A stretch of DNA of 64,000 nt. Origin: Sphaerulina vaccinii (taxonomy: Eukaryota > Ascomycota > Dothideomycetes > Mycosphaerellales > Mycosphaerellaceae). The DNA lies in the NCBI GenBank assembly GCA_022570795.1, contig JAKUDP010000011.1, forward strand, positions 248,001 through 312,000, in the 5' to 3' direction. A program made the translations under genes and the position numbers. Shown piece after piece: positions 9,549 to 19,630 of the stretch. Position 1 is the first letter of the stretch. Each line of letters starts with the position of its first letter. A model generated the notes under the pieces. It was not told where the DNA came from. It made no database searches and saw only the letters and a program-made list of their open reading frames with translations.

Positions 9549-12328
9549 TCATTGCGAACTCCCTTGTCCGCCTCCCTCCAGCCATATCTTCAACGTGCCT
9601 GCTCCCTCATCTTGCCCAGCGTCCGTCAATTTCGCGACCAGATCTAGCATAAGGTTGCTCTCAAAGTCCGAGGGGTCCATCGAGCTCAAACTCGCACTCA
9701 ACAGCTTGACCGGATCGACATCGACATAGTGCGAGTGGTAGTCCACCTCTAGCCCGATATTGCGCAACTCCTCGTTGTACTGGATACTGAGCAGCTGAGC
9801 GCAAGGAACCGCTTTCCTAAGCTCCTGATCAACCCACAGTTCTACGACCTTGATTCTCTCTGCGATTGAAGTCGTATGCTCATTGTCTCTGGTATTGACC
9901 CAGTCGTTCATGGCACCTAAAGCGATCGTTAGCAAACGTCCTTCCAAACATTTCCAATTTTTTCCTTGGCAGACTGTGCGGTACGTCTCCGAGCTGGCAC
10001 GAAGCGTGTCATGTCGCAATAGGCATTTGAAAGGAAGGCGCTGTACTTACGCGAACATATTTCCGTTCCTGCTGCGATGTCTTCACGCTTCTTGCAGTCC
10101 CAAGGTGTCTCAGGACCAAACAACTTCTTGCCATTGAGGAAGCCTGGGTAGTCAACTCCCCACTGCCAGTGCTTAGATGGCTTGTCTGCGTCCGGGATGT
10201 GGCCGCTGGAGATTCTGGTAGCTTTGCTGACCAGACTCTCTTCGTCCTCAGGCAGTATAGCCCGCATGCAATCACCGACGGACTGCAGCATAGTGGCTGC
10301 TTCTTTCAGGACAGTTCTTGCTGTGTCTGCAGGCTGTACTGGTGTTCCCAGTCCAAATAGGCTTCGAAATCGTCCCATGTGTTCGTGCACAAGCTTCGAT
10401 ATGATCTGGTGGCAGCGAATCGTGAAGGTGAAGTAACCAAAGTTCATGAGTATCTCGTCCTGACGGAAGACTTCCTCCAAGCAAGATAGAAACTCTACAG
10501 AGGTATAGTTTGGTTTCTGGCCAGCTGCGTGGTTATTTCCCTGTTGGAGACGGATGGCGGTTCGCAGCACCGAGTAGAATTGTGCACGACCATCTGATGG
10601 CCGACGCTTACTCAACACTTCCTTCATGGCTCGACTGTAGCACGATAGGGATATCTCTGGCGGGCCGTGCTTCTCGCGCAGGGCTCGCGCAGTTCGCTTC
10701 GCGCCCTTGGTTCCTGGTCTTATCGCGAGTTCGAAGCTCTCAGCGTAGTCTTCGACCGTTCCTGACGTAGGTACAAGGGCCTTGTGTTCGCCAAGGATGT
10801 AGTCCATATCAGGCCACGCCGGACTCGTGTGGTCTGCGGAGTACAGATACGCGGAGTACAGATACGCCATGCTAATGGTGCTCAGATTCGTGTTTGCACG
10901 TTCTATGCCCCAGGTCGACAGAGTCTGCTTGATGCCGAAGAGGAGTTCGCCAGCTAGCAGAGGAAGTGCTTCGAACAGAATGCTAGGTGTGGACGCCAGG
11001 GAACCGACAACTTTGCTGGGAAATCTGCCCTGGATAACGATGTCTTCATATGTTCTTAGACAGCCTCTCGCGTCCGCCATGGACATGTCGTATCCAAGTG
11101 ACATTCCTGCAGCTGTCTCACATGCCTGAAGTGTAGTCTGCATAGAACTGACTGTGTCGCGCAGCAGAGCGATGACATTGAGGTTCGCTTTGTGAGACCC
11201 AAGCGCATCGAAGACATCCATATATATCTGACACATTGCTACAGCTGCAGTGGGTATGACACCGTCCGTGTATACATTCAGCAAGAGTAGGGTGAAGAAG
11301 TCGACTTCGCACTTGCCAATTTTGCCTGAGTTGTCCTCAATCTCGTCTCGAAGTAGATGTAATTGTGGTGCAATGGCGCGTATCACTCCGGCAAATGGAT
11401 GTCCTTCATACTTGTGATGTTCGTATATCACGGGCTCCCCACGGGACAGTTGACCAAGTCTGAGCAGATCTTTGAGAATGCACCTGGCTGGCGCGCAGAA
11501 GAATTCCGCTGCTTCCGGGCCATTCGCCCGTTTATCGTTGCCACTCGAGAACTGATGGATTTGTCCACCGACCTGTTGCAGTACAAGCTTGAGTATCCTC
11601 ATGATATTGTCATATACCAGAAAGTAGGAATCTTCCAACGCCCCAAGGAGGCCGTGAACCAGCTTGAAGGCGATCGTCGTAAGCTTTGATGCAGTGATGA
11701 AGGATAAGTCGCCGCCGTGATACTTCCGCCAGATGTCGTGTACATGTTGCCTTACTTCCCAGATGTCCTGCATGAGGTACCAGACCATGAATGCCCGATT
11801 GTCCTCAGCTGACTCGAGGCCGATCTCTTGCTCAGCTTGCTCTGATGATTGGATCTCCAGCGGCATGGTCGCTTCTTCGAGCTCGAGATGCGCGAACAGG
11901 TTGGACATGTTGGTCGTTGAAGTGTTCGGCGTCTCCAGTGATGGTCTTTCACCAGTCCCTCGAGGCTTCAATATAGCCCGGACCCGCTTGAGCACGTCCA
12001 CGAAGTAGCGATGAGACGCATTGATGGCGCCGATGCGATCATTCCCTTGTTGACCACTCTCACCTGCAAGCTGAGCGTACCAAACCTGCGATTCTTGGCG
12101 AAGCTGGATTACGTCGGAGAGCGTAAGAAAAATGTGCTGAGGAGTGGTGATTTTGGCTGTGCTAATCTGCTGTGCGAATTTGAGCAGATCGATTGTTCTC
12201 AGCTTGTCGAGAGAAGCTGTGCGACCGAGGGCGCTGGCGGTCTGGTGAAGCCATTCGATGACTTGTTTCGAGCCCTTCTTATACAGCAAGTTGCGGCTGC
12301 GGTAGGGTGAAGTGCGCGGGGTGTCCAT
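9549..12328 (-). CDS. DUF6604 domain protein
   Basis: Exons 12328-10051 and 9916-9549; a 134-nt intron (GTAAGTACAG donor, TTTAG acceptor, TTGCTAAC branch) joins phase 1 to give about 881 aa. The N-terminal region (YKKGSKQVIEWLHQTA, followed by helices) matches the start of the fungal DUF6604 family. The rest is helical with no recognised catalytic motif. The frame is open for 110 codons upstream of 12328, but the sequence there is unlike the family and I place the start at MDTPRTSPY. No signal peptide or membrane span. Function unknown. Confidence 0.75.
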
Positions 12329-13113
12329 ATTTGCAGAAGTGGGTGGCGGTCGCGGTTTACCTGACTCTTTTAGAGTCAGGAGCGAGATGTAGGAGGCCCG
12401 GCGTGAGCCGAAATGGCGAGTGTGAGCTGTTGCTGTTGATGATGTCCGTAGATCGCGTGCCGCTGGCGCAAGAAGTCGATGGTGGAGTTCGGGTTCATGT
12501 GTGCGAAAACAATTTCGTTCGAGTGCGGGAAGGGAGTTGTTTGCATTGTCATGCACGGACGCGCTGACCCCTGCGCGTTGAGCCGTTGTTATGGTAGCAA
12601 ACACGCTCACTTCTGTCGCTACGCGTCCCCGATGCAATTGAAGAGGCGATTTGAACAAGTCATGTGCTGTGGTTACGCCTAGTGAGAAGAGGTGGGCGGC
12701 AGCAAAGTGAAGCTCGACACGATTTGCTGCACCTCAGTTGCTGAGTACTCACCTGCAAAGAAGTCCATCCCCGCTGGGGTCTGCAGTCCAACATCGAAAC
12801 AGCACGCATGCCATCTCTTCTTCATTTCTGCTCCTCATATGACTAATATAAGCACACTCATCTCGTGTCTCATCCATCTATTACTGTACACACAACTATT
12901 CAAACACTCCCACCTTCGCCATGCTATGCTTGGGACCCAAGCTTCTTCCAAGGTCCAAAGAAGACTCAGCTCGACGAGTCCCATGAGATCAGAAAGGACA
13001 CGCGCTCCCAAGGACGATGCCAGTTCCAGCGGGTCCAAGATACGTTGAGGAATGCTCGGAGCAGTGCCAAGAAGCCAAAGTACTCGCTGTCTGTAGCAAA
13101 GTACTTTTGCGTC
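12329..13113. other. Intergenic region between DUF6604 gene and NEM1
   Basis: Contains the promoter of the DUF6604 gene on one side and the 3' end of NEM1 on the other. Open frames here are short and not gene-like. Confidence 0.4.
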
Positions 13114-14659
13114 CTACGCTGGCGATGCCTGTCCGTGTCGTAGCGCCAACATTGCCCTCACGTCTGTACAATACTGTAGTGCTTCAAGCAAAGGTATCAG
13201 AACCAGTAGCTCCTTATCACTAGGGTCGCTGATCCAGCCTTCTATTGGTATCGCATTATCTGTATTAAGTAAGTCAGCCGTCGTTGTCAGTAGTGGAGTA
13301 GGAACTGTCGATTCGAATCTCACCTTCATGAAATATGTAGCTCATCGGCGAATTGTCCAAGATCATAACCTTGCTTAAGTCCGGCTCTACTTGAGCAAGA
13401 TCTTTGATGTATGCGCCATTCCTGTATGTGCAGTGCTGCCTGTAGTACCTTCCGGAGAAGTACTTACGTTCTCGTTCCAGCCAATCGACGACTGGATCTG
13501 CGTATTCCTGGACACTAGCCGTGAAAGCAATCAAGTTGTACCATTTCGAAACTTTGCGAAGAAACTCGTGGCAGCCAGGTCGTTCGTGAACGTAGTACAA
13601 GATGGGTACGCCAGGGCCGATTTGTACGCCAGTAGAGCTCACAGGTCCGCTGAGTCGTACTTCTACCATGTGGCCGGTAGACATTCTGTTGCTCTTGGCC
13701 ATGCTGTGTATCAATGTTTCGTCCAGATCGATGATGAGAGTCTTCTTGGGGGCAGATGATGGATATGACAGGATATAGCTGGGTTGCCTTCGTGGAACCA
13801 GGGGTCGTGGCGTGGCCGGTGATCGAGGATACTTCAACTTCGAGATGGCAGACGAGTTGGGAGACTTCAGCATTGGTGCCACAGCTGCGGCATCTTCTGC
13901 ACTGGCGGCCTTTGTCCTTGCCATGGGGTCTTTGCGTTTCCGCAGGCTGTTCTCCTTTATGCGAATGCTCTTCTTCGGCATGGCATCACTTCCCGGCTGA
14001 GCAGAACCGGTCCTAGATCGCGTGTGTCGCGCAGGGCTATCCTCTGCTTCTCCGTCAGACGTCCCATAGGACAAAGTCGAGGCGTTACTATCCACTGATG
14101 GCGATCGCCTCGCTGACCTCTGTCGTTGCGATCGTGGCTTCTCGCTGTGGTCACTCTGTCCGCGTAACCCCAGCTGCTGAACAGACTTCCGCCTCTTTTG
14201 CCGAGTCATCAGGTTCTTTAGTCGTGTCAATGGTAAGATGGTGGAAAAGTGGCCTTCCTCGTCGTAGAAGCAGGCAATCACGTATCGTCCTGGTGCAGTG
14301 ATGGTGGAGAAGACAACTTGGACACCATACAGAACTGCAGCGCCTATTCGATGTGGAAGTCGCCAGACCGAGACGCTTTCACGTCCAGATGCGCTGACAT
14401 CGCCGCCATCTAACAAAGGCGTCTTCTCGTTCGCCCATTGTTCTGTGTCCCGAGCATCCTCGTCGCCCGCTTTGCTGACCTCATACTCGCCCTCGTGACC
14501 TAGCTTTTCCGAGAGCGATCCTATGTCCAAGCCAGAGTCGCTCTGTGTCGAGTCTTCCTGCGAGCCCAGTGTTTCCACGTGGGCTGATGAGCTCTTTCGG
14601 GATCGAGGCGGAGACGCGCTGGGCGTAGTGAGCCTCGCAAGGGAGCTGAGGCTGTTCAT
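13114..14659 (-). CDS. NEM1: Nuclear envelope phosphatase catalytic subunit Nem1 (Dullard/CTDNEP1 type)
   Basis: Exons 14659-13324 and 13259-13114 with a 64-nt intron give 493 aa. The C-terminal FCP/HAD phosphatase domain has the DxDxT signature (LIIDLDETLIHS), the conserved YRQHC...NGAYIKDL block and LDNSPMSYIFHEDNAIPI, the last spanning the intron. A hydrophobic stretch (IGAAVLYGVQVVFSTI) in the N-terminal half is the expected membrane anchor; the linker is Ser/Arg rich. In yeast Nem1-Spo7 dephosphorylates the lipin Pah1 at the ER/nuclear envelope. The GTAAGT inside ERKYFSG is not used as an intron because the family sequence runs through it. Start chosen at MNSLSSLARL. Confidence 0.95.
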
Positions 14660-15245
14660 AGCTATCACCCTTCCATCACAAGTCTGCGCAATATCGTCGC
14701 GTTGATGATCCTGAAGGACGTGGCCGAGGATCCGGCGCAAGAAGAAGCAAGAAGGGCAGTCTTCACCTCAGTGTCTGGGTGTCTCTATCGCATGCCGTAA
14801 CGAAATGAAGCTGAAGCGATAGATGAAGGCTCCAGTGCGCGAATGGAAGGAGAAGTGAATGGAGAGGGGAGACTGCGAAACTCGTGTTGGCGATACGAAG
14901 AGAGAAGAGAGACGAGAGACGGAGAGCGAGGTGGTTGGCTCCATGTCATCGTTCGACCTCAAAACTGCGGAACTGACGCCGTTGACAACTCGAAGCAAGA
15001 GCGACGACATTTCACGACAAACAACACCACCACACAATCGACATCTGCAACAACTTGGACGAGACTCCCTTTCGGCACACTCGAACCGACCAAGATATCA
15101 CAAGAGTGAACCAACACGTGCCGGCTCCCACTCACGACGAGCTGCTGAATGACCACCTACCAAATTTGATCCCTTGAGTCATCTGCAAGACCACCAAGAT
15201 ATCACAAGACACTTCAAGTCCGAATTACATACAACACCAGACAAC
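14660..15245. promoter_or_regulatory. Shared divergent promoter NEM1 / GCD7
   Basis: 586 bp separate the two start codons of oppositely oriented genes, so both core promoters must lie here. It contains GA-rich blocks (14860-14935) and CA/AC-rich leader sequence before the ATG at 15246. No TATA box stands out. Confidence 0.5.
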
Positions 15246-16661
15246 ATGCCTTCCGCAACTTCAGACTGGGGCAGGACGCCCTCACTCGCCACCTTTCTCA
15301 AGTCCAACAAAGCACAGCCTGTGGACAAGTCAATCGAACTTCTGGTCTCGCTTCTGAAGCGGCGACAAATCAAGAATTCGCGACCATGTGCGATTGCCAC
15401 AACGCATCTCTTGCTCAGACTAGCCGGCAGTGCCAAGTGGACTGACTCGGAGTCACTAATCAAGCGAATTCGTGAGGTGGGCAGACAACTGATTGCCGCA
15501 CAACCACGCGAGATGGCAGTCGGCAATATCGTCCGACGTGTCCTTGGTGTGGTTCGAGAAGTGGCAGAGACAGACGAGGATGAGAATGGTTCAGTTGATG
15601 GAGGTATTGGAAGTCCAGCTCTCGGAGGACCACGTCGGCCAGGATTGCCATCAAACATTTCCAGCTTTAGCCCACTTCACCACGCTAGCGGCTTTCCTCA
15701 ACACTCCATACAAGGCTTCAGCAGTCCAGGATCACCCTCGATCGACGGCAGCATCGAACAATTGCCTCCTCAGAGACCACAAATGCCATCACACGCCGGC
15801 TCACTATTTGGTCTCTTCCAGCCATCCACGGGACTATCACCGATGGGAACGCCACCGATCGGATCAGGAGCAGCGACACCAACACAAAAGACTCAAAAGC
15901 AAGACGGAAAACAAAAGATCAACATCCGTGCTGAAGTCTGTGCAGGAATCGAAGACCTCCTCGAAGAACTGGACATTGTCGATACACAAATCGCCGAAAA
16001 CGCTCTCGATCACATCCACAGCAACGAGATCATCCTCACACATACTTCCAGCGCCACAGTACAAAAGTTCCTCACCGCAGCAGCAAAGAAGCGGAAGTTT
16101 ACAGTCATACACGCCGAAGCATACCCCAACGACCACGAAGTCACTCACGCCACGATTATCAATGGAGGTGCAAGGACATATACAGATGAAGACGAAGACG
16201 ACCGCTGGAAGCCTCTGACTGCCATGGGAATCAAGGTCATTCTCATCCCAGACACTGCAGTCTTCGCGCTCATGTCTCGAATCAACAAAGTCATCATGGC
16301 TCCTCACAGCGTCCTATCAAACGGCTCTCTGATCGCAGCAGCTGGCGCCAGCACTATCGCCCTAGCAGCGAAAGCTCACAGCGTCCCAGTGGTGGTCCTA
16401 TCTGGCGTCTACAAGTTGTCTCCAACATATCCTTTCAACAGAGACGAGCTCATCGAGTATGGTGATCCAGGAAAGGTGGTGCAGTACCATGACGGAGAGT
16501 TTATGGATGGGGTTGATATCGTCAATCCTGTATTTGATCATGTTGCTGCAGACCTGGTGGATCTTTACATCACGAACTTAGGCGGACATGCCCCGAGCTT
16601 CCTCTACCGTATCGTGGCGGACCACTATCGTGCGGAAGACATCGACTTGTCCGCCAATTAG
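15246..16661 (+). CDS. GCD7: Translation initiation factor eIF2B subunit beta
   Basis: Single-exon gene of 471 aa from the ATG at 15246 (MPSATSDWGRTPSL); the frame is open 24 codons further upstream but without ATG. The N-terminal helical domain (about 1-110) is followed by a Ser/Pro/Gly-rich insertion (about 115-215) and the Rossmann-like eIF2B alpha/beta/delta domain, with TVIHAEAYPNDHE, ALMSRINKVIMAPHSVLSNG, and VYKLSPTYPFN near the end. The protein is part of the eIF2B guanine exchange factor that recycles eIF2-GDP in the cytosol and is regulated by eIF2 phosphorylation. Complete by length and ending. Confidence 0.95.
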   Translation: MPSATSDWGRTPSLATFLKSNKAQPVDKSIELLVSLLKRRQIKNSRPCAIATTHLLLRLAGSAKWTDSESLIKRIREVGRQLIAAQPREMAVGNIVRRVLGVVREVAETDEDENGSVDGGIGSPALGGPRRPGLPSNISSFSPLHHASGFPQHSIQGFSSPGSPSIDGSIEQLPPQRPQMPSHAGSLFGLFQPSTGLSPMGTPPIGSGAATPTQKTQKQDGKQKINIRAEVCAGIEDLLEELDIVDTQIAENALDHIHSNEIILTHTSSATVQKFLTAAAKKRKFTVIHAEAYPNDHEVTHATIINGGARTYTDEDEDDRWKPLTAMGIKVILIPDTAVFALMSRINKVIMAPHSVLSNGSLIAAAGASTIALAAKAHSVPVVVLSGVYKLSPTYPFNRDELIEYGDPGKVVQYHDGEFMDGVDIVNPVFDHVAADLVDLYITNLGGHAPSFLYRIVADHYRAEDIDLSAN

Positions 16662-16827
16662 CTCTCTACCTTGCGGCAGGCCATGGCAAGGAGGTAGAAC
16701 TCAGTGGAGCAGAAACTCTGTTTAGCATAGTAGAGACAGCCTGAGAAATGAGATGCACTTTACGACAAACCATCTACCTGATTAACATCCTTTCAGATCT
16801 GCCTACCCAACCAAATCCCCTTCACTG

Positions 16828-17179
16828 TTATCCAGTTCCACTGCAATGAGCCCTCTTCCCCTTCCCCTCAGCATACGGCGTGCAAGGATTATTCGGAACC
16901 TTGTATGGAAAGTCCTATATCTCCCCGTAACCATTATGGAAGACTGTATCCTTCATTATTGACATACTTGTGAGCACAAATTCGAAACTTTCAACGGATC
17001 ATATGGATTACCTTTTTGAATCGTACGAGATGGCACGGTCTGACTCCCTCTCCACCGTTGGTTTGTTTGCAGATCTGAGGATATCATTTCTTGATGAGAG
17101 TCGATGGGTGACTTACCCAGGCTGATGCATAAGAGGAGAAGATGGTGATGATAGCTGTGGTGATGCCGAGGAACTTCAT
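16828..17179 (-). CDS. Small secreted cysteine-rich protein (70 aa)
   Basis: Three short exons: 17179-17117, 17074-17012 and 16914-16828, with introns of 42 nt (GTAAGT...CTCAG) and 97 nt (GTAATC...ATATAG). Exon 1 is exactly a signal peptide, MKFLGITT...YASAW. The mature part has four Cys (WICK, RPCH, NPCT, AHCS) and ends PYAEGKGKRAHCSGTG. The assignment is mine from the splice sites; the alternative acceptor AATGAAG for intron 2 would stop after 12 codons and lose two cysteines. A TATA box lies about 45 bp upstream. Consistent with an apoplastic or effector-type secreted protein; no homolog recognised. The 42-nt first intron is near the lower size limit. Confidence 0.6.
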
Positions 17180-17222
17180 GATTGATGTGGATGTGCTGAG
17201 TCGGCGAGAAGAGACGGGCAAG

Positions 17223-17230
17223 ATATATAT
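17223..17230 (-). promoter_or_regulatory. TATA box of the 70-aa secreted protein gene
   Basis: ATATATAT about 45 bp upstream of the ATG at 17179 on the minus strand, in otherwise mixed sequence. Confidence 0.45.
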
Positions 17231-17433
17231 GAGGTGCTCGACTCAGTGTCTGAGCACGAGATGATCTATTGTCATCTATGCGATGTCCTTTCGAATGTAA
17301 AGGTTCATGAATGATACACGATGGGGTAAGAAAATAGTGCAGTATACGTCGGCAACACTGCGGTAGTAGGCATGATGTTGTCGAACAATGTTCCACTGGC
17401 GTGTTTGCGGTCAGTCTATGAGGATGCGGTCCA

Positions 17434-17464
17434 TCGACAAGAGGACGATCGTTTTGCTTCATGG
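17434..17464 (+). repeat. Isolated 3' end of the second Pol III-like family
   Basis: The segment around ACAAGAGGACGATCGTTTT GCTTCATGG closely matches the 3' end of the unit at 24297-24440 (ACAAGAGGGCGATTGTTTT GCTTCACGG). The 5' tRNA-like half seen in the other copies is not recognisable upstream, so this looks like a decayed copy. Confidence 0.4.
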
Positions 17465-17537
17465 TTCACGAGATTGTCACATGCGTCTATGCAGTGTGGA
17501 CCTTGAAATAGTGCCAATCAGTTGTCAATCTCAATCA

Positions 17538-17697
17538 GGTTTCGTGGTGCAATGGTAGCATATCCGGAACATATGAGGGAGTGTCCGGGTGACTGCTCTA
17601 AGTACGATCCTGCACTCCCAGTGGTATCACTGGCAACGGTGGCTGGAAGCCCTGCGTTTCCCACCAATGCCCCCACCACTGCCCTCGCGGCGGAACC
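17538..17697 (+). ncRNA. Diverged tRNA-like unit related to the array at 21.9-23.4 kb
   Basis: The 5' end GGTTTCG-TG-GTGC-AATGGTA-GCAT matches the acceptor strand and D arm of the array units. The 3' end CGGAACC pairs perfectly with GGTTTCG over 7 bp. A T run (17712-17715) in the context CTTTTGCTCC follows, as in array copy B. The interior is different and lacks the GTTCGA T-loop/B-box, so Pol III activity is doubtful. Confidence 0.4.
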
Positions 17698-17917
17698 AGT
17701 TCGTATTCTTCTTTTGCTCCTCGACTTGCCTTGCGTCCTCAAAGTCTGCATAGTTCACTGGTCAGTAGTATGAAAAGATTCATGGTAATTACTGTCACAT
17801 GTACTCAAGTCCATGTCGTCTAGCTCTCTATATTGTACAATGCATTACTTTCATCATCGTCAATTTCATCTCATGCATGCTGTTCCCTACTGGTGCCTCC
17901 CGTTCCGATTCGAGTGT

Positions 17918-18865
17918 CTAGCCATTCACGATGACACCACCGTTAGCATGAATGACCTGTCCAGATAGCTGGAAGGAGTCCGTGCTGGCCAAGAAGACCA
18001 CGCAGGTTGCGATCTCAGATGGCTGACCTGGGCGACCCATAGGGCTTGTGAACTGCTTGATGGCATCTGTTGACATCGTAGCTGGAATCAGAGGTGTCCA
18101 GATAGGACCTGGAGCGACTGCGTTGACGCGGATTCCCTTGTCGACGAATTGGTTCGAGAGACCTCGCGTGAAAGAGACGATGGCACCCTTCGTGGAAGTG
18201 TAGTCGAGGAGATCGGGTCGGCCGATGTAGGCATTAATGGAGGCGTTGTTGATGATTGTGTCACCTTGGCTCATGTGTGGGAGAACATATTTCGAGAGGT
18301 AGAAGAATGCTGCAGTAATGTTAGTTGAGTTGAAGGACAAGAGAGATGTGAGAGACTTACGATGAATGTTCGTGGCGAACGTCTTCTCCCACTGCTCCTC
18401 AGGCAGAGAAAGGATGTTCTCCTGCACCATCTGGAAAGCGTGGTTGTTGAACAAGATGTTGATTGCTCCCAGCTTCTCCAGAGCAGTATCGATGACCTTC
18501 TTGCAAGTCTCCTTCGCCGTCAAGTCTGCTTCGTAGGCATATGCCTTCTGGCCCTTTTCTTCAACAAGTCGGACAGTCTCATCTGCATCTTTCTTCTCTG
18601 ATGCCAGGTAGGTGAAGAAGACGTCTGCACCTTCCATAGCAAAGAGTACGGCAGTCGAACGACCAATGCCGCTGTCACCGCCTGTGATCAAAGCTTTCTG
18701 GCCCTTCAGCTTTCCTGCTGCTTGATACAGCTTTGCACCTCCCTTTCCATCTGGGATCTGATCGATGGCGGGAGCTGGTCCGAGTTTGTCCTGGGAGCCT
18801 GGTGCATCTTGGTGTTGAACGTCTGGCTGGAAGCCGATTTCGAATACTCCTTTGCTTGAAGACAT
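17918..18865 (-). CDS. Short-chain dehydrogenase/reductase
   Basis: Exons 18865-18361 and 18309-17918 with a 51-nt intron (GTAAGT donor, CTAAC branch, TGCAG acceptor) give 298 aa. The frame happens to stay open through the intron. Classical SDR signatures are present: TGGDSGIGR nucleotide-binding loop, NNHA (an NNAG variant), catalytic Ser in NNASIN, and YTSTK supplying Tyr and Lys, then the PGPIWTPL loop. The N-terminal extension (about 45 aa, QPDVQHQDAPGSQ) is typical of the YhdG/GSP39-like subgroup associated with stress or sugar-alcohol oxidoreductases. Likely cytosolic NAD(P)-dependent; substrate unknown. Confidence 0.9.
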   Translation of the reverse strand: MSSSKGVFEIGFQPDVQHQDAPGSQDKLGPAPAIDQIPDGKGGAKLYQAAGKLKGQKALITGGDSGIGRSTAVLFAMEGADVFFTYLASEKKDADETVRLVEEKGQKAYAYEADLTAKETCKKVIDTALEKLGAINILFNNHAFQMVQENILSLPEEQWEKTFATNIHRKSLTSLLSFNSTNITAAFFYLSKYVLPHMSQGDTIINNASINAYIGRPDLLDYTSTKGAIVSFTRGLSNQFVDKGIRVNAVAPGPIWTPLIPATMSTDAIKQFTSPMGRPGQPSEIATCVVFLASTDSFQLSGQVIHANGGVIVNG

Positions 18866-19300
18866 GATTGCTGTGTTGTGGTAGTAAGTAGGAAAGTGGC
18901 AGAGGTGTAACTCTTATACTATGGCTGGCCGTGGAGCTCACCTCTTTGAACATGTCGTCACTTCCTCATCATGGTCGTCACTTCCTTGGGCCTTACCATG
19001 CTGCAGCATCGGCTTCTGTTCGTGTCCATCGAGGGCAGTTCACCATGAGCATCATATTGTTCGGTATCCATAGATCTGAGTATGTTAGTCGACTTCACAG
19101 AAGTACTGAGTTCAGAAAGAGAGCGAAGAGTTGGAAGACGCGTCGAGATTGTGAAGAGGTCTGCATGGACCGCCGGGTGGCTTGTGCTCACCTGTCACTT
19201 CTGCCAACCATCCTGTTTTCCTCGCCTTTCCTCTTCACCCACCATGCTCTTAACCTCAGAGACGCATACAAAATAAAGCAATCCTCACGACAGGGCTCTT

Positions 19301-19550
19301 CTAACAGTCGGCATACGGTTCCCGTCCATCTGGCAAGTTGAAGTAGGGACGGCAGCAAGCTCCATCATCAACACAAGTCTGGCCATTGGACAAACATCCG
19401 CCATTGGGAAAGGCGTTCGTCTTGCCAACGCAGTTCTGTCCACCTCTCATCAGTTCTCTGCTCTGCGATACAAGCCATCGGTCATCTCACCCAGTATCCG
19501 AAGGCTGATGAGACCATTGATAGTACGAAGGTGGCGGTGGAGAGCTTCAT
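19301..19550 (-). CDS. Small secreted cysteine-rich protein (64 aa, 6 Cys)
   Basis: Exon 1 (19550-19491) encodes a signal peptide, MKLSTATF...AFGYW. A 55-nt intron follows (GTGAGA donor, CTGAT branch, GACAG acceptor), then exon 2 (19435-19301) begins NCVGKTNAF and contains GGCLSNGQTC, GACCRPYF and a terminal ADC. Six cysteines are in the mature part, with a central CC pair, suggesting a disulfide-knotted secreted peptide. A TATATAA lies about 75 bp upstream. No homolog recognised; effector or antimicrobial roles are only inferred from size, secretion and Cys content. The exon structure (intron directly after a Trp codon ending the signal peptide) matches that of the gene at 16828-17179. Confidence 0.7.
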
Positions 19551-19623
19551 GTTGAGGGAAGCGAAAGAGGACGATGTGGCAGTACTGCTTGTGTTGTTCT
19601 GCATCTCCGGACTGCTCAAGCCA

Positions 19624-19630
19624 TTATATA
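19624..19630 (-). promoter_or_regulatory. TATA box of the 64-aa secreted protein gene
   Basis: TATATAA on the minus strand about 75 bp upstream of the ATG at 19550. Confidence 0.4.

Noticed and set aside
8806..9585. 259-codon minus-strand frame
   Set aside because: Extremely Ser/Thr/His-rich with no domain, overlaps the end of the DUF6604 gene, and has no plausible promoter or splicing.
12328..12658. 110-codon extension upstream of the DUF6604 start
   Set aside because: Sequence is unlike the family and Thr/Arg/His-rich; the domain start fits the ATG at 12328.
13454..13480. GTAAGT inside the NEM1 phosphatase domain
   Set aside because: Looks like a donor, but the conserved sequence reads straight through and no acceptor keeps the motif.
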